From NCBI RefSeq assembly GCF_000090795.2, contig NW_003546511.1, positions 50,411-106,515 of the forward strand: 56,105 bases of DNA. The letters run 5' to 3'. How positions within the stretch are numbered: the first letter of the stretch is position 1; each line of letters starts with the position of its first letter. The notes beneath the pieces were generated by a model. That model was not told the origin of the DNA and made no database searches. It saw nothing but the letters and a program-made list of their open reading frames with translations. Shown piece by piece: positions 33,520 through 45,584 of the stretch. The DNA comes from Amphimedon queenslandica. Taxonomy: Eukaryota; Porifera; Demospongiae; Haplosclerida; Niphatidae. Made by a program: the position numbers and the translations under genes.

Positions 33520-34005
33520 AGGTTTCAGCCTATTTCCTCTCTCACTAACAAATTGTCGAGCTTTGAAAACAGTCTCTCACATGGTCCTGAAGAACCTAGC
33601 TGGCACTACTATATAGCATTTTGAAGCAACCTTTTGCAACTGTGGATATCTGCTAGCATTGATTTTCCACAAGTCTGGATGATGTACAATAGCTAATGCG
33701 GCACTGCCATTGTAGCAGGGTACTATCAGTGATACTGAAACATACTGATCAGCTGATATGTTCTCTGTTGCCTCAAGGAATGGTGCTAATACTGCCAGCA
33801 CTCAGATATGGCAGTTATGGTCATGTGATGCAAGGCAGTGTTATGGCCAAAGAGACACAATGTACCTCTAACGATTTCATGCTCCTTCACATACCTTTGG
33901 AACATTAAGTAGGTGGAGTTCCATTTAGTGAATAAGCTTGTGGTCCGTTGCTGCCAGTTGCTTTGGCATAGCTGCCAGTTGCTTAGGCATAGCTGCCAGT
34001 TTATC
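33520..34005 (-). pseudogene. hAT (ZBED-type) transposase fragment
   Basis: On minus, TRWNSTYLM-like FTKWNSTYLMFQRYVKEHE (about 33950), then LAPFLEATENISADQYVSVS (33790 on), and the dimerisation-domain start NASRYPQLQKVASKCYIVVP (about 33610-33660), followed by decayed ERLFS-like sequence. These are successive conserved blocks of hAT transposases of the ZBED1/ZBED4 kind. Frameshifts separate the blocks. Its right side ends at a CAGTGGCATATCC terminus at 34010. Confidence 0.72.
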
Positions 34006-34009
34006 ACTA

Positions 34010-34060
34010 CAGTGGCATATCCAAGGAGGGGCAAGGGGGGCTTGAGTACCCCCCTTATGC
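34010..34060 (+). mobile_element. Candidate terminus of a further hAT-type element
   Basis: CAGTGGCATATCCAAGGAGG followed by GGCAAGGGGGG resembles the CAGTGGCGTA-type ends with G-runs seen at 34666 and 37492. It abuts the hAT fragment at 33520-34005. I did not find the opposite end. Confidence 0.4.
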
Positions 34061-34665
34061 TTGGGTTCAAAAAATTACTCAAGTCCTGGACCTCTGGATT
34101 ATGATAAAGCCTCTTAACAAAGCCCCCAATCATTATTTCGCAGTTTTCAGTACTTTACAAAGCAATTTGAAGTACCACAACTAGTTTAAATGTTTGAAAT
34201 TATCTTGACCTTACCTTCAACCGCACCTGTAATTCTGAAGGCAAATATTGTTTTACTGCTGTAGAAAGGGGCATGGTTAAAATGGAGGCACGCTTTGCTT
34301 TTGGCATTACAGTTAAAAGGAAAGGGATAGCCAACCACAGAAAGTATTACAGGCATATAATGCGTATCATAGCAACCGATCCGGTACGTTGATGGTGCGA
34401 AGTTCTTTTGACCAAAAAATGGAAGTTTATTCCATCAGTTTCTTATCTGTCAAACCATGATTTATTTTACAAATTTTCCTTATGCAGAGCTCAACTTCAT
34501 CTTACCTCTGGTACCTGTTTATGAAGCTTCCTGTAAGTGCGCAATAACAAATCACTTCTAAATGTGCTACAGTACACATCTAAACGTGCTACAGTATTAA
34601 TGTTGCTCCTCTTAATTTTCTTTTGTATCTTCTTCTGTCACATTTTACAGCACTCTATAATTTCA

Positions 34666-37492
34666 CATAGGCCTAGGAACGAGGGGGGCGGGGGGGCTGG
34701 GCCCCCCCCCAAAAATTTACAATTGAATTATAAAATTTTTGAATAATAATAATAATAATAATAATAATAGTGATTAATAATAGTAAATAATAATTATAAT
34801 TAATTGATTATCATTATTGTTACATTGTAATAAATAAAAAATGGCGAAACAGTTTACACTATCACAGTTCTTCAAAAAACATAGGTCACTGAGCTGGTTA
34901 ATATTTTTGACAACATATTTTAAATGTAAGATTCTCTTTCATACGCTACTTCAAATTCATCATCTTCTCAAATCTCATGCAGTCCCCTTTCTGGCCACAA
35001 TGCCTCTGATGAAGATAGCGGTGGCGAAGAATGCTCTATAAATGATCAACATAGCTCATCCAATAGTATTATAACCCCTGACTTGTCAGAGCTAGAGCAG
35101 TGTTCATGTCCGTGTTGTATCAGTGTAACTGGCCCACCATCTCAACCAGCTGCTGTCACACTTGAAAAATCAAGACAATCTTATGCCCATAATTGTCGAA
35201 GTTGGAGCAGAAAAAAGGCCTACACTAGATCTATTCAAACAAGCTGGTATAAGAAGTATCCTTGGATCACAGTGTGTACAAAACGATACAAGATATTTTG
35301 CCATACTTGCAGATATGCTCAGCAAAAGAAGTTAGTTACTTTCACAAAACGTCAAGTAAACAAATTTTTGGAAGAAGGGTTTTGTAACTGGAAGAAAGCA
35401 TTACAGAAACTAGAAGAACATGATAGAAGTGAGATGCACAGAGAAGCAGTTTTTAAGCATGCAGCACATTCTAGTGGCACTGATGTCTGTGTACAACTAA
35501 ACCAGCAACACATCACGTCACAACAGCATCATAAGGAAATGTTGCTAAAGCTACTTTCAAGCATTCGACTTTTAACTCGTCAATGGCTGGCTCTAAGAGG
35601 ACATCATGAAGATGCTAATCATATGGAAGGCAATTTATATAAGTTAACATTACTTAGATCAGAGGAATGCCCAGAATTGAAGTCTTGGCTGTACCATAGA
35701 GAGTATGTTCTCCTTAAATCATGAATGAGCTTATAAAGATTATGGGAAATTCTGTTCTTCGTGGCATACTTTCAAACATTAAAAGCAATTCTTCCTTTTT
35801 TCAATCATTGCTGATGAAGCAACAGATGTAAGTCGCAATGAACAGATGTCTTTGTCTATTCAATGGGTTGATGATGAATATGCAGTTTATGAAGAGTGCA
35901 TTGGGTTTATGCAGCTACCTGACACAAGGGCTCACACTATTTTTACATGCATTAAGGATCTTTTAATCAGATGCTCTCTTCCTTTGTCAGTGTCGTGGCC
36001 AAGCATTTGATGGGGCCTCCAACAAGAGTGGGATAGGAAATGGAGTACAAGCTTTGATTAAAAGAGAGGAAGAGCATGCCCTCTATGTTCACTGTCGTGC
36101 CCACAACCTCAGTTTATGCATTCAAAGCACCACAAAGCAATCACAATTGATGAGAAATGTTATTGAATTCCTGTTTGTGTTAATACAACTTATCACTTAC
36201 TCACCTAAGCATCTTTCTCTGTTTAATCATATGCGGTCTCAAGTTTTTATTGACACTGGTGAAACAACTCCTGCTATACGAACTTTATGCCCTACCCGTT
36301 GGACAGTGAGAAACTCAGCAATTAATAGCATTTTGATGAACTATGAGAGCATTATATATACATTGGATGAAGTTAGAAAAGGTAATGATGAATATGCTGC
36401 TAAGGCAAATGGCCTACTACAACAGATGGAATCATTTGAGATATTTTTTGGCCTAAAGGTGTCATATCTGATTTTTAGTAACTCAGAGCAGCTTTTAACA
36501 AGTATGCAAGCAAAAAATACTACTGTGTCTGATGCCACTAATGGTGCTCACCTACTTGTGACTCACTTAAAATCACAGAGAACAGAATCTTCTTTTGAAA
36601 CTTTCTACGAATTTGTTCTGAAGGCATTTTCTGAACTTACTGATGAGCCTTGTCTCCCAAAGTATCGTAAAACACCTAAAAGGTTTGATGATGGTAGTCA
36701 ACCACATCAGTATCAGACACCAAAAGAGAGATATCGACATTTATTTTGAAGCTCTTGAACTAGCATATGAAGAAGTGGAAAAGAGGTTTAGTCATGTTGA
36801 TCTTTAAATAGTTCATAGCTTAGAAACTCTCCTACTTAAAGCTTCAAATGGCATTATTGATGAACCAGAAGAAATATTACTTCAGTACCTCAAGAAGGAT
36901 ATTAATAAAAAATGTTTCATTGCACAACTCTCAATGCTTCAAGATATGATTCAAAACGCCCAGCAAAATTCAATAAAAAAAGTTACATCATTACAAACTA
37001 TAGCAGACTCTATGAATAAGAGTGATATTTATAAGCATAAGTTAGGAGAAATTGACAAAGTATTGAAAGTGTATTTTACAGTTCCTGTAACAACAGCAAC
37101 AGCGGAAAGATCATTCTCAGCCTTGCGTAGATTGAAGACTTTTGTTCGTAGCACTATGACTCAAGAGAGGCTTAATAATCTACTGATGCTTTATGTTCAT
37201 GACTCTCTGACTGATTCTCTTGATCTTGCTGATGTTGGGAGTCAGTTTGTCTAAATAAATAGCTGCAGAATGCACTATTTTAGAAAAATAAAATAATTGT
37301 TATAAAGTTTTATAAAATATTTTGTTACTGTATCAAATTTAATGGAAATGCCATTCTGGCGTTACACAAAAATAAAAGGTGTCAAAATTGCAGAACGCTA
37401 CGTGCACAAGATGGACGTCATGGCCAAAATGGCGGCGCGCTTCGCATGCCATTTTGCAGCCCCCCATCTCTGACAACCTTCCTACGCTACTG
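34666..37492 (+). mobile_element. hAT transposon (TTF/ZMYM type), 2.8 kb
   Basis: The left end CATAGGCCTAGGAAC with a G-run pairs with the right end, read on minus CAGTAGCGTAGGAAGG followed by GATGGGGGGC. The transposase lies between them. G/C-rich tracts inside both ends are typical of this hAT branch. I could not confirm an 8 bp target duplication (left flank TATAATTTCA, right flank TTTAAGTTTA). Confidence 0.7.
34841..37254 (+). pseudogene. hAT transposase with TTF-type zinc finger and DUF4371-like region
   Basis: The start at 34841 reads MAKQFTLSQFFKKHRSL; this frame soon breaks and resumes upstream of 35083. Domains in order: TTF-type zinc finger (KKYPWITVCTKRYKIFCHTC, then HDRSEMHREAV, about 35250-35450); DUF4371-like catalytic region with SFFSIIADEATDVSRNEQMS (about 35800, shifted frame), CRGQAFDGASNKSGIGNGVQ and HCRAHNLSLCIQS (about 36090); TLCPTRWTVRNSAI; and the dimerisation domain VYFTVPVTTATAERSFSALR ending RLNNLLMLYVH (37070-37200). 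This matches the ZMYM1-like hAT branch. Breaks: near 34890, 35724, 36000 and 36750, plus a TAA near 36808. Otherwise it is well preserved, so the insertion is probably recent compared with its neighbours. Confidence 0.88.
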
Positions 37493-40295
37493 TTTAAGTT
37501 TATAATCATTTGAATAACGTGAGAAACAAGGTAACTAGACTATTGTATAAATGAAAGTGTGTCACTGAAATATAAAAGCAGTATGTTGACTCCAAAATTG
37601 ACTCTGTTTTGTACCCTTAACCCGAAAGAAATTAATGATTTGGTTGTAGAATTTTTTACAAAAACATATATTGCCATAATGCAGGTAACAGAGGTAATTT
37701 CCCTCTACATTCTAACATATAAATAAATAAGGCTTCTTTTCTTTTCATGAACACAAAATTTGGCTAGAGAGTTATCAGCATTATGGTGTGTATCCATGAC
37801 ATATCCACTGTAACTAATGTTGTTAATAAATGTTACTGTGGTGACCAGTCTATGACACACTGTCCAACAGTATTTATTTTCATCATCTCTCCATCAATTC
37901 AACTTTTTGTTACCACCAACGCCTCTATTTACTATAACTAGCTCACTACATTATCTTCAGGATACATAACAATCCACAAAATTTTACAGCTTTAGTATCA
38001 TACAAGGTTAATAATAATATGGCATAAGTACCATATTGCTCAGGACCAGAGCATTCTTTTTATAAAGAATGTAGTAATTCAGTCCAGTATTAGGCATCAT
38101 GACCATCAATTTTTTAACTTATTGTACTTTTTGGAACAAAATTTAACTAAACTGTAATGATACCCATTATTCTGCATGCACAATGTCAACCTTAGGGCAG
38201 TATTGAATTTAGAAATGTACAGTATTTTAATAATTATTTATTTTATAGATGCTCAGAAAAAAATTCAATGCTAATAGTAAAAAGCACAACAGAATTCCAT
38301 TAATCTACAAGACAAACCAAAAACAACTTTACATCAACAAAGCAGTGCAAAACGAGCATCAGCATCAAGATCAACATCAGCACAGAAAAGACACATGGAC
38401 CCTGCAGACCACTACATGCTGAATTTATGCCAGATGTGTGATGTTTAGCAGATACAAGTAATAGTCAAAAAATTGTCTTGACATCCTGAAAAAAAAGCAC
38501 ACAACTACGAACACTATTTACAGCTTCAATAGATAGCAATGTCTTACTCTATTTCTTCATTCAATCAGAAAAATTTTTCTGAAAGAGAAATAGTTATGAT
38601 ATGAGTAGCAAAAATGATAAATCCTTTATCTTGAAGCTAAAGGTATGTCCAGGCAACTACGACAATTAATGCCAAAAATTGGTAAAACAAAAAAGGAAAG
38701 GTTACAGACAGATATGGTAAGTGAATATAGATCATATTTATGTACTTGATGCTACACATCAAGACTTTCTACAAATAATGCAATATAATGAAAACAAAAT
38801 GGTAGCATCATATCCCAAAAATAGCTTTCAATGTTTTTAGATCAGTCAATATAAGGCTGCAATGCCATCAACTAACAAGAACTATTGATGGCACCCAGCA
38901 ATGATTAAGGTTTGCATCTTCCTTAGCCATAAATCATCAAAAGCTTACGAATTGCTTCGAAAGACCAACATCATAATTTTACCTTTTTAGCACACACTCC
39001 TAGACAACACTCATACTTTAAGGGTTCAGTTTGACTCTTCCAATTTAGACAATCAACTGATCAAAAATTCCAATGCCCCCACTCTTCAACCAAACCAGAA
39101 GCATGCTCATGGGAGATGGGATATACATAAAAGCTGGATTAGTTTACAAGCAAAGCAACCTGGTGATTTAATAGGCTTTAGTGATATTAATGATATTAAT
39201 AACCACTTACTACAGTTAGAGCATCAATATAAAGGTCCAGCAAATGCAAGACAAAGAGCTAGAATTCACAGCTACAATGATGGCTATCATGACAAGAGGG
39301 CTTGTTACCAGTTTCGCTTCTCTTTATGTAACTTTTCCAACATCTACTGTGATGGGTGAGCAGTTGGTTTCTTTAATCTCAGAAGCTATAATAAATGTTT
39401 AAAGATGCAGGTGTAAAGTAACTTGCATATCTCCCAATGGCAACTCTGTTAATAGAAAGTTTTTTAGCATTATCATAACAATAAAAACAAATAAAATATG
39501 CCACAAATTCAGAAATCCATTAAACAACGGATCTGACACTCGTGAAGTGTTCCTCCTTTCAGATACACCACTCCTCTTGAACACAGCACAGGATTGTCTT
39601 GCTAATCCTAAAAGGAAATTGCAGGTTAGTTACATTAAAATTACAGTCTAATATAATTTAAACTATATATCACAGCTAAATGGCAAGCAATTAGTTGGGA
39701 GCACATTAAACAGTTTTATCATTAGTCACTGAGACTAAAGGCTTATCAACTGTACTCAGCCAAGAATTTTACTTTGAATCATGACTGATATTAATCAGGA
39801 TCAGCCTTAATATATTCCTGTGTCATGGATTTTGGACAGCCTGCAAAAAAATGAGTCTAGTATAATACAATCATGATAACCATTTATGATACAGTCATGC
39901 TGAAGTGTGGCCCTGGTTCAGCCAGAGCAACAAACATGACTCAGTATTGATGCCAGTCAGGGCTGTATCAAAACAGACATCAGGCTTGAATCATTGATTG
40001 GCCTGTATCAGAGATTATAATTCTTGGCATGTACACAAATTAAAGCTTGAACATGTATACCTTACTGGATTCTTAAAAATGAGAGTTGATCTGGCTATAT
40101 GTATATGATAGGAATTAAGTCAAAGTATAGCTTGTGGACTGAGGCTACCCATAAAGAATGCCAAGGAGACAGTAAATTTTGCATAACAAATCCATAATTT
40201 TTTGATAATCTGAATGTTTAGAGCTATTCTGAGTCAAAACACACACTGAAGATTTTTAAACAGCCATACGGATAGGGAAGTGATGCAAGGATTGA
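37493..40295. other. AT-rich stretch, no recognised gene
   Basis: About 2.8 kb without a family signature on either strand. Weak exon-like patches on plus at 38340-38440 (AKRASASRSTSAQKRHMDP) and 39210-39330 (AKGPANARQRA-like) might belong to the same decayed gene as the P-like fragment at 40870, but this cannot be supported by eye. Confidence 0.35.
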
Positions 40296-40303
40296 GTTAA
40301 ATT

Positions 40304-40663
40304 CAGAGGTGAAGCTACACCTGGGCCTACCGGGCCTGGGCCGGGGTATCAGATCCCAGATCAAATAATTAGACAATTGAAATGTCAATGATCAATTGTT
40401 TACCAGAGATTATTGAGCACTGCTCTACAAGAATGACTTCTTTCCTAGATTTTGATTGCTTAGCAATAGTATTTTGTGAGATCTAACACAAAAACCAGCA
40501 ATCTCATACAAATCCTACTTCAAATCAGCCATTTTCCACCGATTTAATTGACCACGCCCATCATGAATATCATTAACAGCATGGAAATTTTTTGGTGCCC
40601 TTGACACACCAATTATTTTTCTGCCCCAGCCCAGGCATCACAAAAGGTCTGGCTACGCCACTG
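40304..40663. mobile_element. hAT MITE with perfect 8 bp target duplication
   Basis: Left end CAGAGGTGAAGCTACACCTG. Right end read on minus CAGTGGCGTAGCCAGACC. GTTAAATT occurs directly before (40296-40303) and directly after (40664-40671). An 8 bp duplication plus CAGNGGNGNAGC ends identifies a non-autonomous hAT. It shares an internal CCCATNATGAATAT phrase with the MITE at 575-977. Confidence 0.88.
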
Positions 40664-40869
40664 GTTAAATTATTGTTTAAATGCAAATTCTCTTTTTTAA
40701 TTGCTGTTTGTATATCTAATGTAGTGGCTTAAGCAGTTTTTGGCATGGTTAAAAAACTGGGAGGAGCAAGCAAAAAGGAGGACTGACCTAAGAAAAAGTT
40801 AAAGAAACCAACTGGTTTTAAGTAGTGAAACACTTTGTGGAGTACGGTTAACAAGTTAGATTTATCTTA

Positions 40870-42160
40870 ATCAACAGTTTATTCATTCAGTGACTTAATC
40901 AAGAATATTTTTACCACACCTTTAGTAAAATCCTTTCTTAGTGACCATATATCGCAAAACCCACTGGAAAAATTTTTTGTAGAACAGTGTCAGAGAGGCT
41001 AAGCTAAAGAAAGTCCAACAGTTGACCAGCTTTTAAAGAATAACCAGACTCTAAGAGTCATTGGTAGCGTAAAAATTGATACTGTAAAGGGAAACACGAT
41101 TGGAACAAAGACTGACCACATCTCAGCAGTACATGTATCATCAGAACTTTTGCCAAAACGAAAACTTACTAAAGGTTAGACTAAATCAATTCAATTGATA
41201 AATCATTTTTCAAAAATGCTGTAACTGGTACAATATCTAAAAATAATAGTCATCAGAATTTGATAACATACCAGCTTACTAAGATTGTACTAGCTTACTA
41301 AGTGCCAGCCTACTAAGATATTAGAATGTCTTCACAGATAATATAATTTTTATTAGATGGTAGTACCAAGGAACTGCACAATGATGAGACTACTTCATTG
41401 CAAACATCAGAAATATCTATCCTTCATATAAAAACTGTTAATATTAATATAGTAGTAATAAAATCATATATAATTTTATGCAATTTTGCCTCTTGATATA
41501 GGCATCATTTTACACTAATGCAAAATGGAGAAATTGATTTTAACAGGAAAACAGGCAGCAGATAGAATTGTGAGGTATATAGTGACTAAGACAAACCCGG
41601 ATGTAATAAAGAACTTTCAAATACATCTATTTGGAGTACTCAAAACAATTGTTATCCATCAAGGCAACTAGTAGCAAAATTTGAAAGCAAATATGGCTTC
41701 ATTTTTGATAATTCACGTCATCAGATTAATACAATGCAGTATGCAGAAATTTTCATTATGCTGTTGGTCTTGATTATTCTTAAATTTTAGCTTTGACATT
41801 ACATTTAACTACTGTATCGTCCATCAAAACATCATTACCCAACAACATCTATTCAGAGATCCTAAGACATAAACAACTTGCATACAATGAACAAAATGCC
41901 TTATGGCTTGTAGCAGGGATACCAGGGTACATCATATGCAAATTGAGGAAGACAGAATGTAAATGAGGAGCAATTGGCATTATTGAAGTTCTTCGTAGAC
42001 AACAGAGCAGATCATGAAAACTTTGATAGTAGCTCCCCTCTTAAAGTAATTGAAGACACTCAGTCATGGCTTCGTATGTTTGACAGAGGTGAGCTAACCA
42101 AATGCAGCAACAACTTTTACTTCTACCTCAGAGCACTAGAAATGTCTTGCAGGTAAAACT
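40870..42160 (+). pseudogene. P-element/THAP9-like transposase C-terminal remnant
   Basis: The first open stretch (about 40880-41180) reads SFLSDHISQNPLEKFFVEQC, then a TAA, then KESPTVDQLLKNNQTLRVIG and SVKIDTVKGN. The series QNPLEKFF..QRQRG..NENPTV and LRVIGS....GN is the conserved C-terminal block of P-element and THAP9-like transposases; the Gly-rich FFG-x-QR core is partly lost. A second stretch (41790-42156) has NEQNALWLVAGIPGYIICKL and, after a frame change, WLRMFDRGELTKCSNNFYFY, which resembles the segment following that block in invertebrate P-like proteins. AT-rich sequence separates the two. The THAP finger and catalytic domain were not found upstream. Confidence 0.5.
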
Positions 42161-42495
42161 GGAGCAGTTACTCAACCTGCCTGAGGCTAGTCAGAGACAC
42201 TTCCAACTATTCTCATGAAAATACAATGAAAGATAGACATCCAGAGTAACTGGGAGGGTCGTACAATGTCATGATAAAGAGTTTAGGCCTACAACATCAT
42301 ATTGAAAGCGGGAACCAGCAGCAACTCTACAAAGGGATATAATAAAACTGTACTTCAAAATATGCTGCTACGCATACACAAAAAAATAATAGGGCACTAC
42401 AAACAAGCCAACAGCCAGTGCTTGGACAAAAGCAAAAGTTATAGAGGAAGAGTCTCACTCCATGATAATTGACCTCACTATCCACTATCTAACTA

Positions 42496-43052
42496 CCGTA
42501 GATCGGGAAATTTTCACCGTTAAAAATTTTTCACCATGTTACTAAGTGGTTAAGATTTGACACACAAAAATCTTAACATTGCGAATAATTAGAGCGAGTT
42601 AAAATTAAACACATGGCCTTGAACGCAGCTGCACGTTACCCAGAGCTAACGATTGATTATGGCTTTGCTTCGATATTTTAAGCCAATTCACAACCTTCCA
42701 GACCCAAGACAATCCCTTTCTACTCTTATTCCCTTCGATGTAATAAGGGAAATGAACAGGACAGTAGAAGAAGAGAACGATTGTGGTCAGAATAGTAAGA
42801 AACACTGCAGCCCTTATCAGAAGTTTAGTGTTTCTGAACGTTCACAGATTGGCAAGTATGCCATTCAACATGGAGCAACATCTGCCTCGAAATACTTTTC
42901 AAGGAAGCTGAAGAAACCTGTCACTAGAAGCACTGCTATGGTTTAATTTTTAACCATGCTTAATTTTCACCACTAGTCATCCTGGCAAAAATTAAACACG
43001 CAAAAATTTCACTGGTGAAAATAAATCTACATGAAAATTTCCCAATCTACGG
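42496..43052. mobile_element. Tc1/mariner-type MITE (TA TSD) carrying an HTH-domain ORF
   Basis: Left end CCGTAGATCGGGAAATTTTC. Right end read on minus CCGTAGATTGGGAAATTTTC. A TA flanks each side (42494-42495 and 43053-43054). The inner part repeats TTAAAATTTTTCACC / TTAATTTTCACC phrases in inverted orientation. At 557 bp it is too short for a full transposase but keeps its 5' coding region (see 42653-42946). Confidence 0.87.
42653..42946 (+). CDS. N-terminal transposase fragment with helix-turn-helix (97 aa)
   Basis: The 97-residue open frame MIMALLRYFKPIHNLPDP... has an acidic middle and a C-terminal part YQKFSVSERSQIGKYAIQHG, then ATSASKYFSRKLKKPVTRST. This looks like a CENP-B/Psq-type helix-turn-helix found at the start of pogo-like (Tc1/mariner superfamily) transposases. 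The stop at 42944-42946 is followed by terminal-repeat DNA, so the element kept a DNA-binding module but no DDE domain. It could still bind family ends and act as a repressor, but that is speculation. It has no internal stop. Confidence 0.55.
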   Translation: MIMALLRYFKPIHNLPDPRQSLSTLIPFDVIREMNRTVEEENDCGQNSKKHCSPYQKFSVSERSQIGKYAIQHGATSASKYFSRKLKKPVTRSTAMV

Positions 43053-43259
43053 TATTAATGATTAGTACAAAAAGTATCTAATATCATACACATTTTAATT
43101 TATTACAATAATACAATAATTAGATTATTAAGGTACACGGGAACGCATTTCCTGCCACAAACACAGTGGTTTTCTGTCCCTTTTCCTTTAACACTAATAT
43201 TTATGGCTTTATGCCCTCAGTGGCCATTTTATAGTTCCTAGATACACCCTTGCACTAGG

Positions 43260-43628
43260 CTTAACACGTAAATGAATATAGGAAACGATGCGCTTACACC
43301 TTTCTTTGATGCATGTAAGGTCTTGCTTATTCAGAGAATGCACAAAGCATGGTACAAGCCTTTTCCCTTATTTCTGCTATCATGTTTGAGGCATAATCAG
43401 TAGTGATGCAAGCAATTTTGTTCTTGATGTTCAGGCAGTTGCAACACAGTGAAATTTGGCAGCTATGTGAGCTGCTGTGTGCTCAGTTTTGAACTTAAAT
43501 ATGTCCAGTAAATATTTGAGCTGGCAATTGCCAGTGATATAATGGGCTGTCTCACAGCATTACAACTTAGTTTCTGGAGAAATCCAAACATCAGTGGTGA
43601 GTGAAACATTCAAAGTGGCCTCCAGTTG
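43260..43628 (-). pseudogene. Outer hAT transposase, middle part (left of the inserted hAT)
   Basis: On minus from the insertion point: ATLNVSLTTDVWISPET (about 43625-43575), then ETAHYITGNCQLKYLLDIFK, TEHTAAHIAAKF and LLASLLIMPQT (about 43550-43380). These are the SLTTDxW and HYI blocks of ZBED-type hAT transposases. Reading continues upstream, beyond the inserted element, at 46211. Stops and frame changes are present. Confidence 0.7.
43621..43628. repeat. hAT target-site duplication, left copy (TCCAGTTG)
   Basis: Identical to 46203-46210. Together they bracket the inner hAT exactly. Confidence 0.95.
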
Positions 43629-43839
43629 TAGTGCTAGGCAGTAATCAAAATTTTGAAACAATATGATAATTGTCGATAATTGAGCAAAATGCTAGATATC
43701 AATAAAAATTATTGATAAGTTATTAAATCACACCTATTAACTGTTAATTGACTAAACTCCATTCAAAAATGGTTATGAATACAATTAAATTCATTAAAAA
43801 TCAAAGAAATCACTCAAATCAGAAGAGTTAACAACTCGG

Positions 43840-45060
43840 TTAAGGACAACTGTTCAAAAAAAGCATCATATCTACGTTCTTCGGCTTGATACTTTTTCTT
43901 TTCTGTGACACTTCTCCTGCTTTGCTACAAAGGCGTTCTGAAGGTACAGATGTGGCTAAAGTACATAGATATTTACGTGCTACCTTTGCTACGTTGGGAT
44001 AAATGTGTTTATTGTCTTCCACCATTTTAATGGATCTTCTTGCCTTGAAAGAATTGGTGCTTTGAAGTATTGATCTAATTCCATGAATGCTGACGTTGAT
44101 GGCATTTGCTGGGAAAATATGTGTTCCACTTTTTGATCAAAAAACTGCCATACACTGGCATCACCGTGGCAAGTAGTCTCAACATCTGCTGTGGACGGCA
44201 CAGATCCTGTATCAGCCTCAGGTGCTGGATGTTGATGTAAGGCAACTACCTCATTTAATAATACTCGAGACATTCTTTCCACTCTACTTCTATCAGTAAA
44301 TGCTGCCTTTTTAAATCGTGGATCAAGTAAAGTGGGGATAGCTATCAGATAATTCTCCTCCATTCCTAATGGAAAACTATTTCCGATTTGATTATTGAGA
44401 TTGACACCCAGGACACTTGTACTAGTGGCAGTAAGTCGTTGCAGACCCCTTGATAATGGGATGACTTTAAAGCCAGTGACATTCTTTTCAGCACTCATTT
44501 TAGTAGTCACAGCTTCAAATAGCATGAGTGTGGATATAGCATTTTTCATCAAAGCTGCCTTCTCACTAAGTATGATTAAATCACTTTTGTCCAACAAGCA
44601 CAGGGTGGTTTTGACAGCTTCTTCCTGTTCAATGTAACGATTATGTAGTAAACAGAGTTCCACCTTGTTTCAACTTGTTGGATTAATTTATGATTTGGGA
44701 GATTTTATCTGTTTTGATTCACAACAAGATTGTCAGATGCCTTTGAGCTCTTATGGAAGTATGTAACAGTTGCCTTGACTTGTTGAATCAAAAAAGTCAG
44801 CTCATCATCATTTTTAATGGCATCTGTCACAACCAAGTTAAGCAAGTGAGCAAAGCATGCCAAATGGTTCCAACCACTTAGCCTCACTGCCCTTTTTATA
44901 TTTGCACCACTATCTGTAATTACCTTGTGTACTTATGATGTTATATTCCACTTATGAGTAATATTCTTCATTATAGATAACAAGTTTCTTGATGTATGAG
45001 ATTCTTTGACGTGATGTGTACTCAATACTGTTGACTTCAATTCCATTGCTTCATTGATGT
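43840..45060 (-). pseudogene. Inner hAT transposase (ZBED-type), central and C-terminal part
   Basis: From the gap on minus: LKSTVLSTHHVKESHTSRNL, then TDSGANIKRAV and LSGWNHLACFAHLLNLVVTD (about 44890-44820), KSSKASDNL, then a well-kept block with LCLLDKSDLIILSEKAALM, IPTLLDPRFKKAAFTDRSRV (about 44350-44270) and LKWWKTINTFIPT. The dimerisation domain follows in another frame: YPNVAKVARKYLCTLATSVP, then SERLCSKAGEVSQKRKS. The catalytic DDE residues are spread across these blocks, as usual for hAT. At least three frame changes are visible (near 44900, 44680 and 44010), and the N-terminus with its expected BED finger is partly in the gap. Confidence 0.85.
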
Positions 45061-45062
45061 AG

Positions 45063-45584
45063 NNNNNNNNNNNNNNNNNNNNNNNNNNNNNNNNNNNNNN
45101 NNNNNNNNNNNNNNNNNNNNNNNNNNNNNNNNNNNNNNNNNNNNNNNNNNNNNNNNNNNNNNNNNNNNNNNNNNNNNNNNNNNNNNNNNNNNNNNNNNNN
45201 NNNNNNNNNNNNNNNNNNNNNNNNNNNNNNNNNNNNNNNNNNNNNNNNNNNNNNNNNNNNNNNNNNNNNNNNNNNNNNNNNNNNNNNNNNNNNNNNNNNN
45301 NNNNNNNNNNNNNNNNNNNNNNNNNNNNNNNNNNNNNNNNNNNNNNNNNNNNNNNNNNNNNNNNNNNNNNNNNNNNNNNNNNNNNNNNNNNNNNNNNNNN
45401 NNNNNNNNNNNNNNNNNNNNNNNNNNNNNNNNNNNNNNNNNNNNNNNNNNNNNNNNNNNNNNNNNNNNNNNNNNNNNNNNNNNNNNNNNNNNNNNNNNNN
45501 NNNNNNNNNNNNNNNNNNNNNNNNNNNNNNNNNNNNNNNNNNNNNNNNNNNNNNNNNNNNNNNNNNNNNNNNNNNNNNNNNNNN
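45063..45584. other. Assembly gap (522 N)
   Basis: Undetermined bases inside the inner hAT, covering the expected BED-finger region. Apparent reading frames through it are artefacts. Confidence 0.99.

Noticed and set aside
33786..34133. Treating the whole minus-strand 115-residue frame as one hAT protein
   Set aside because: Its first half is translation of a CAGTGGCATATCC terminus and a simple repeat (CAGTTGCTTNGGCATAGCTGC); only the NSTYLMFQRYV part is hAT.
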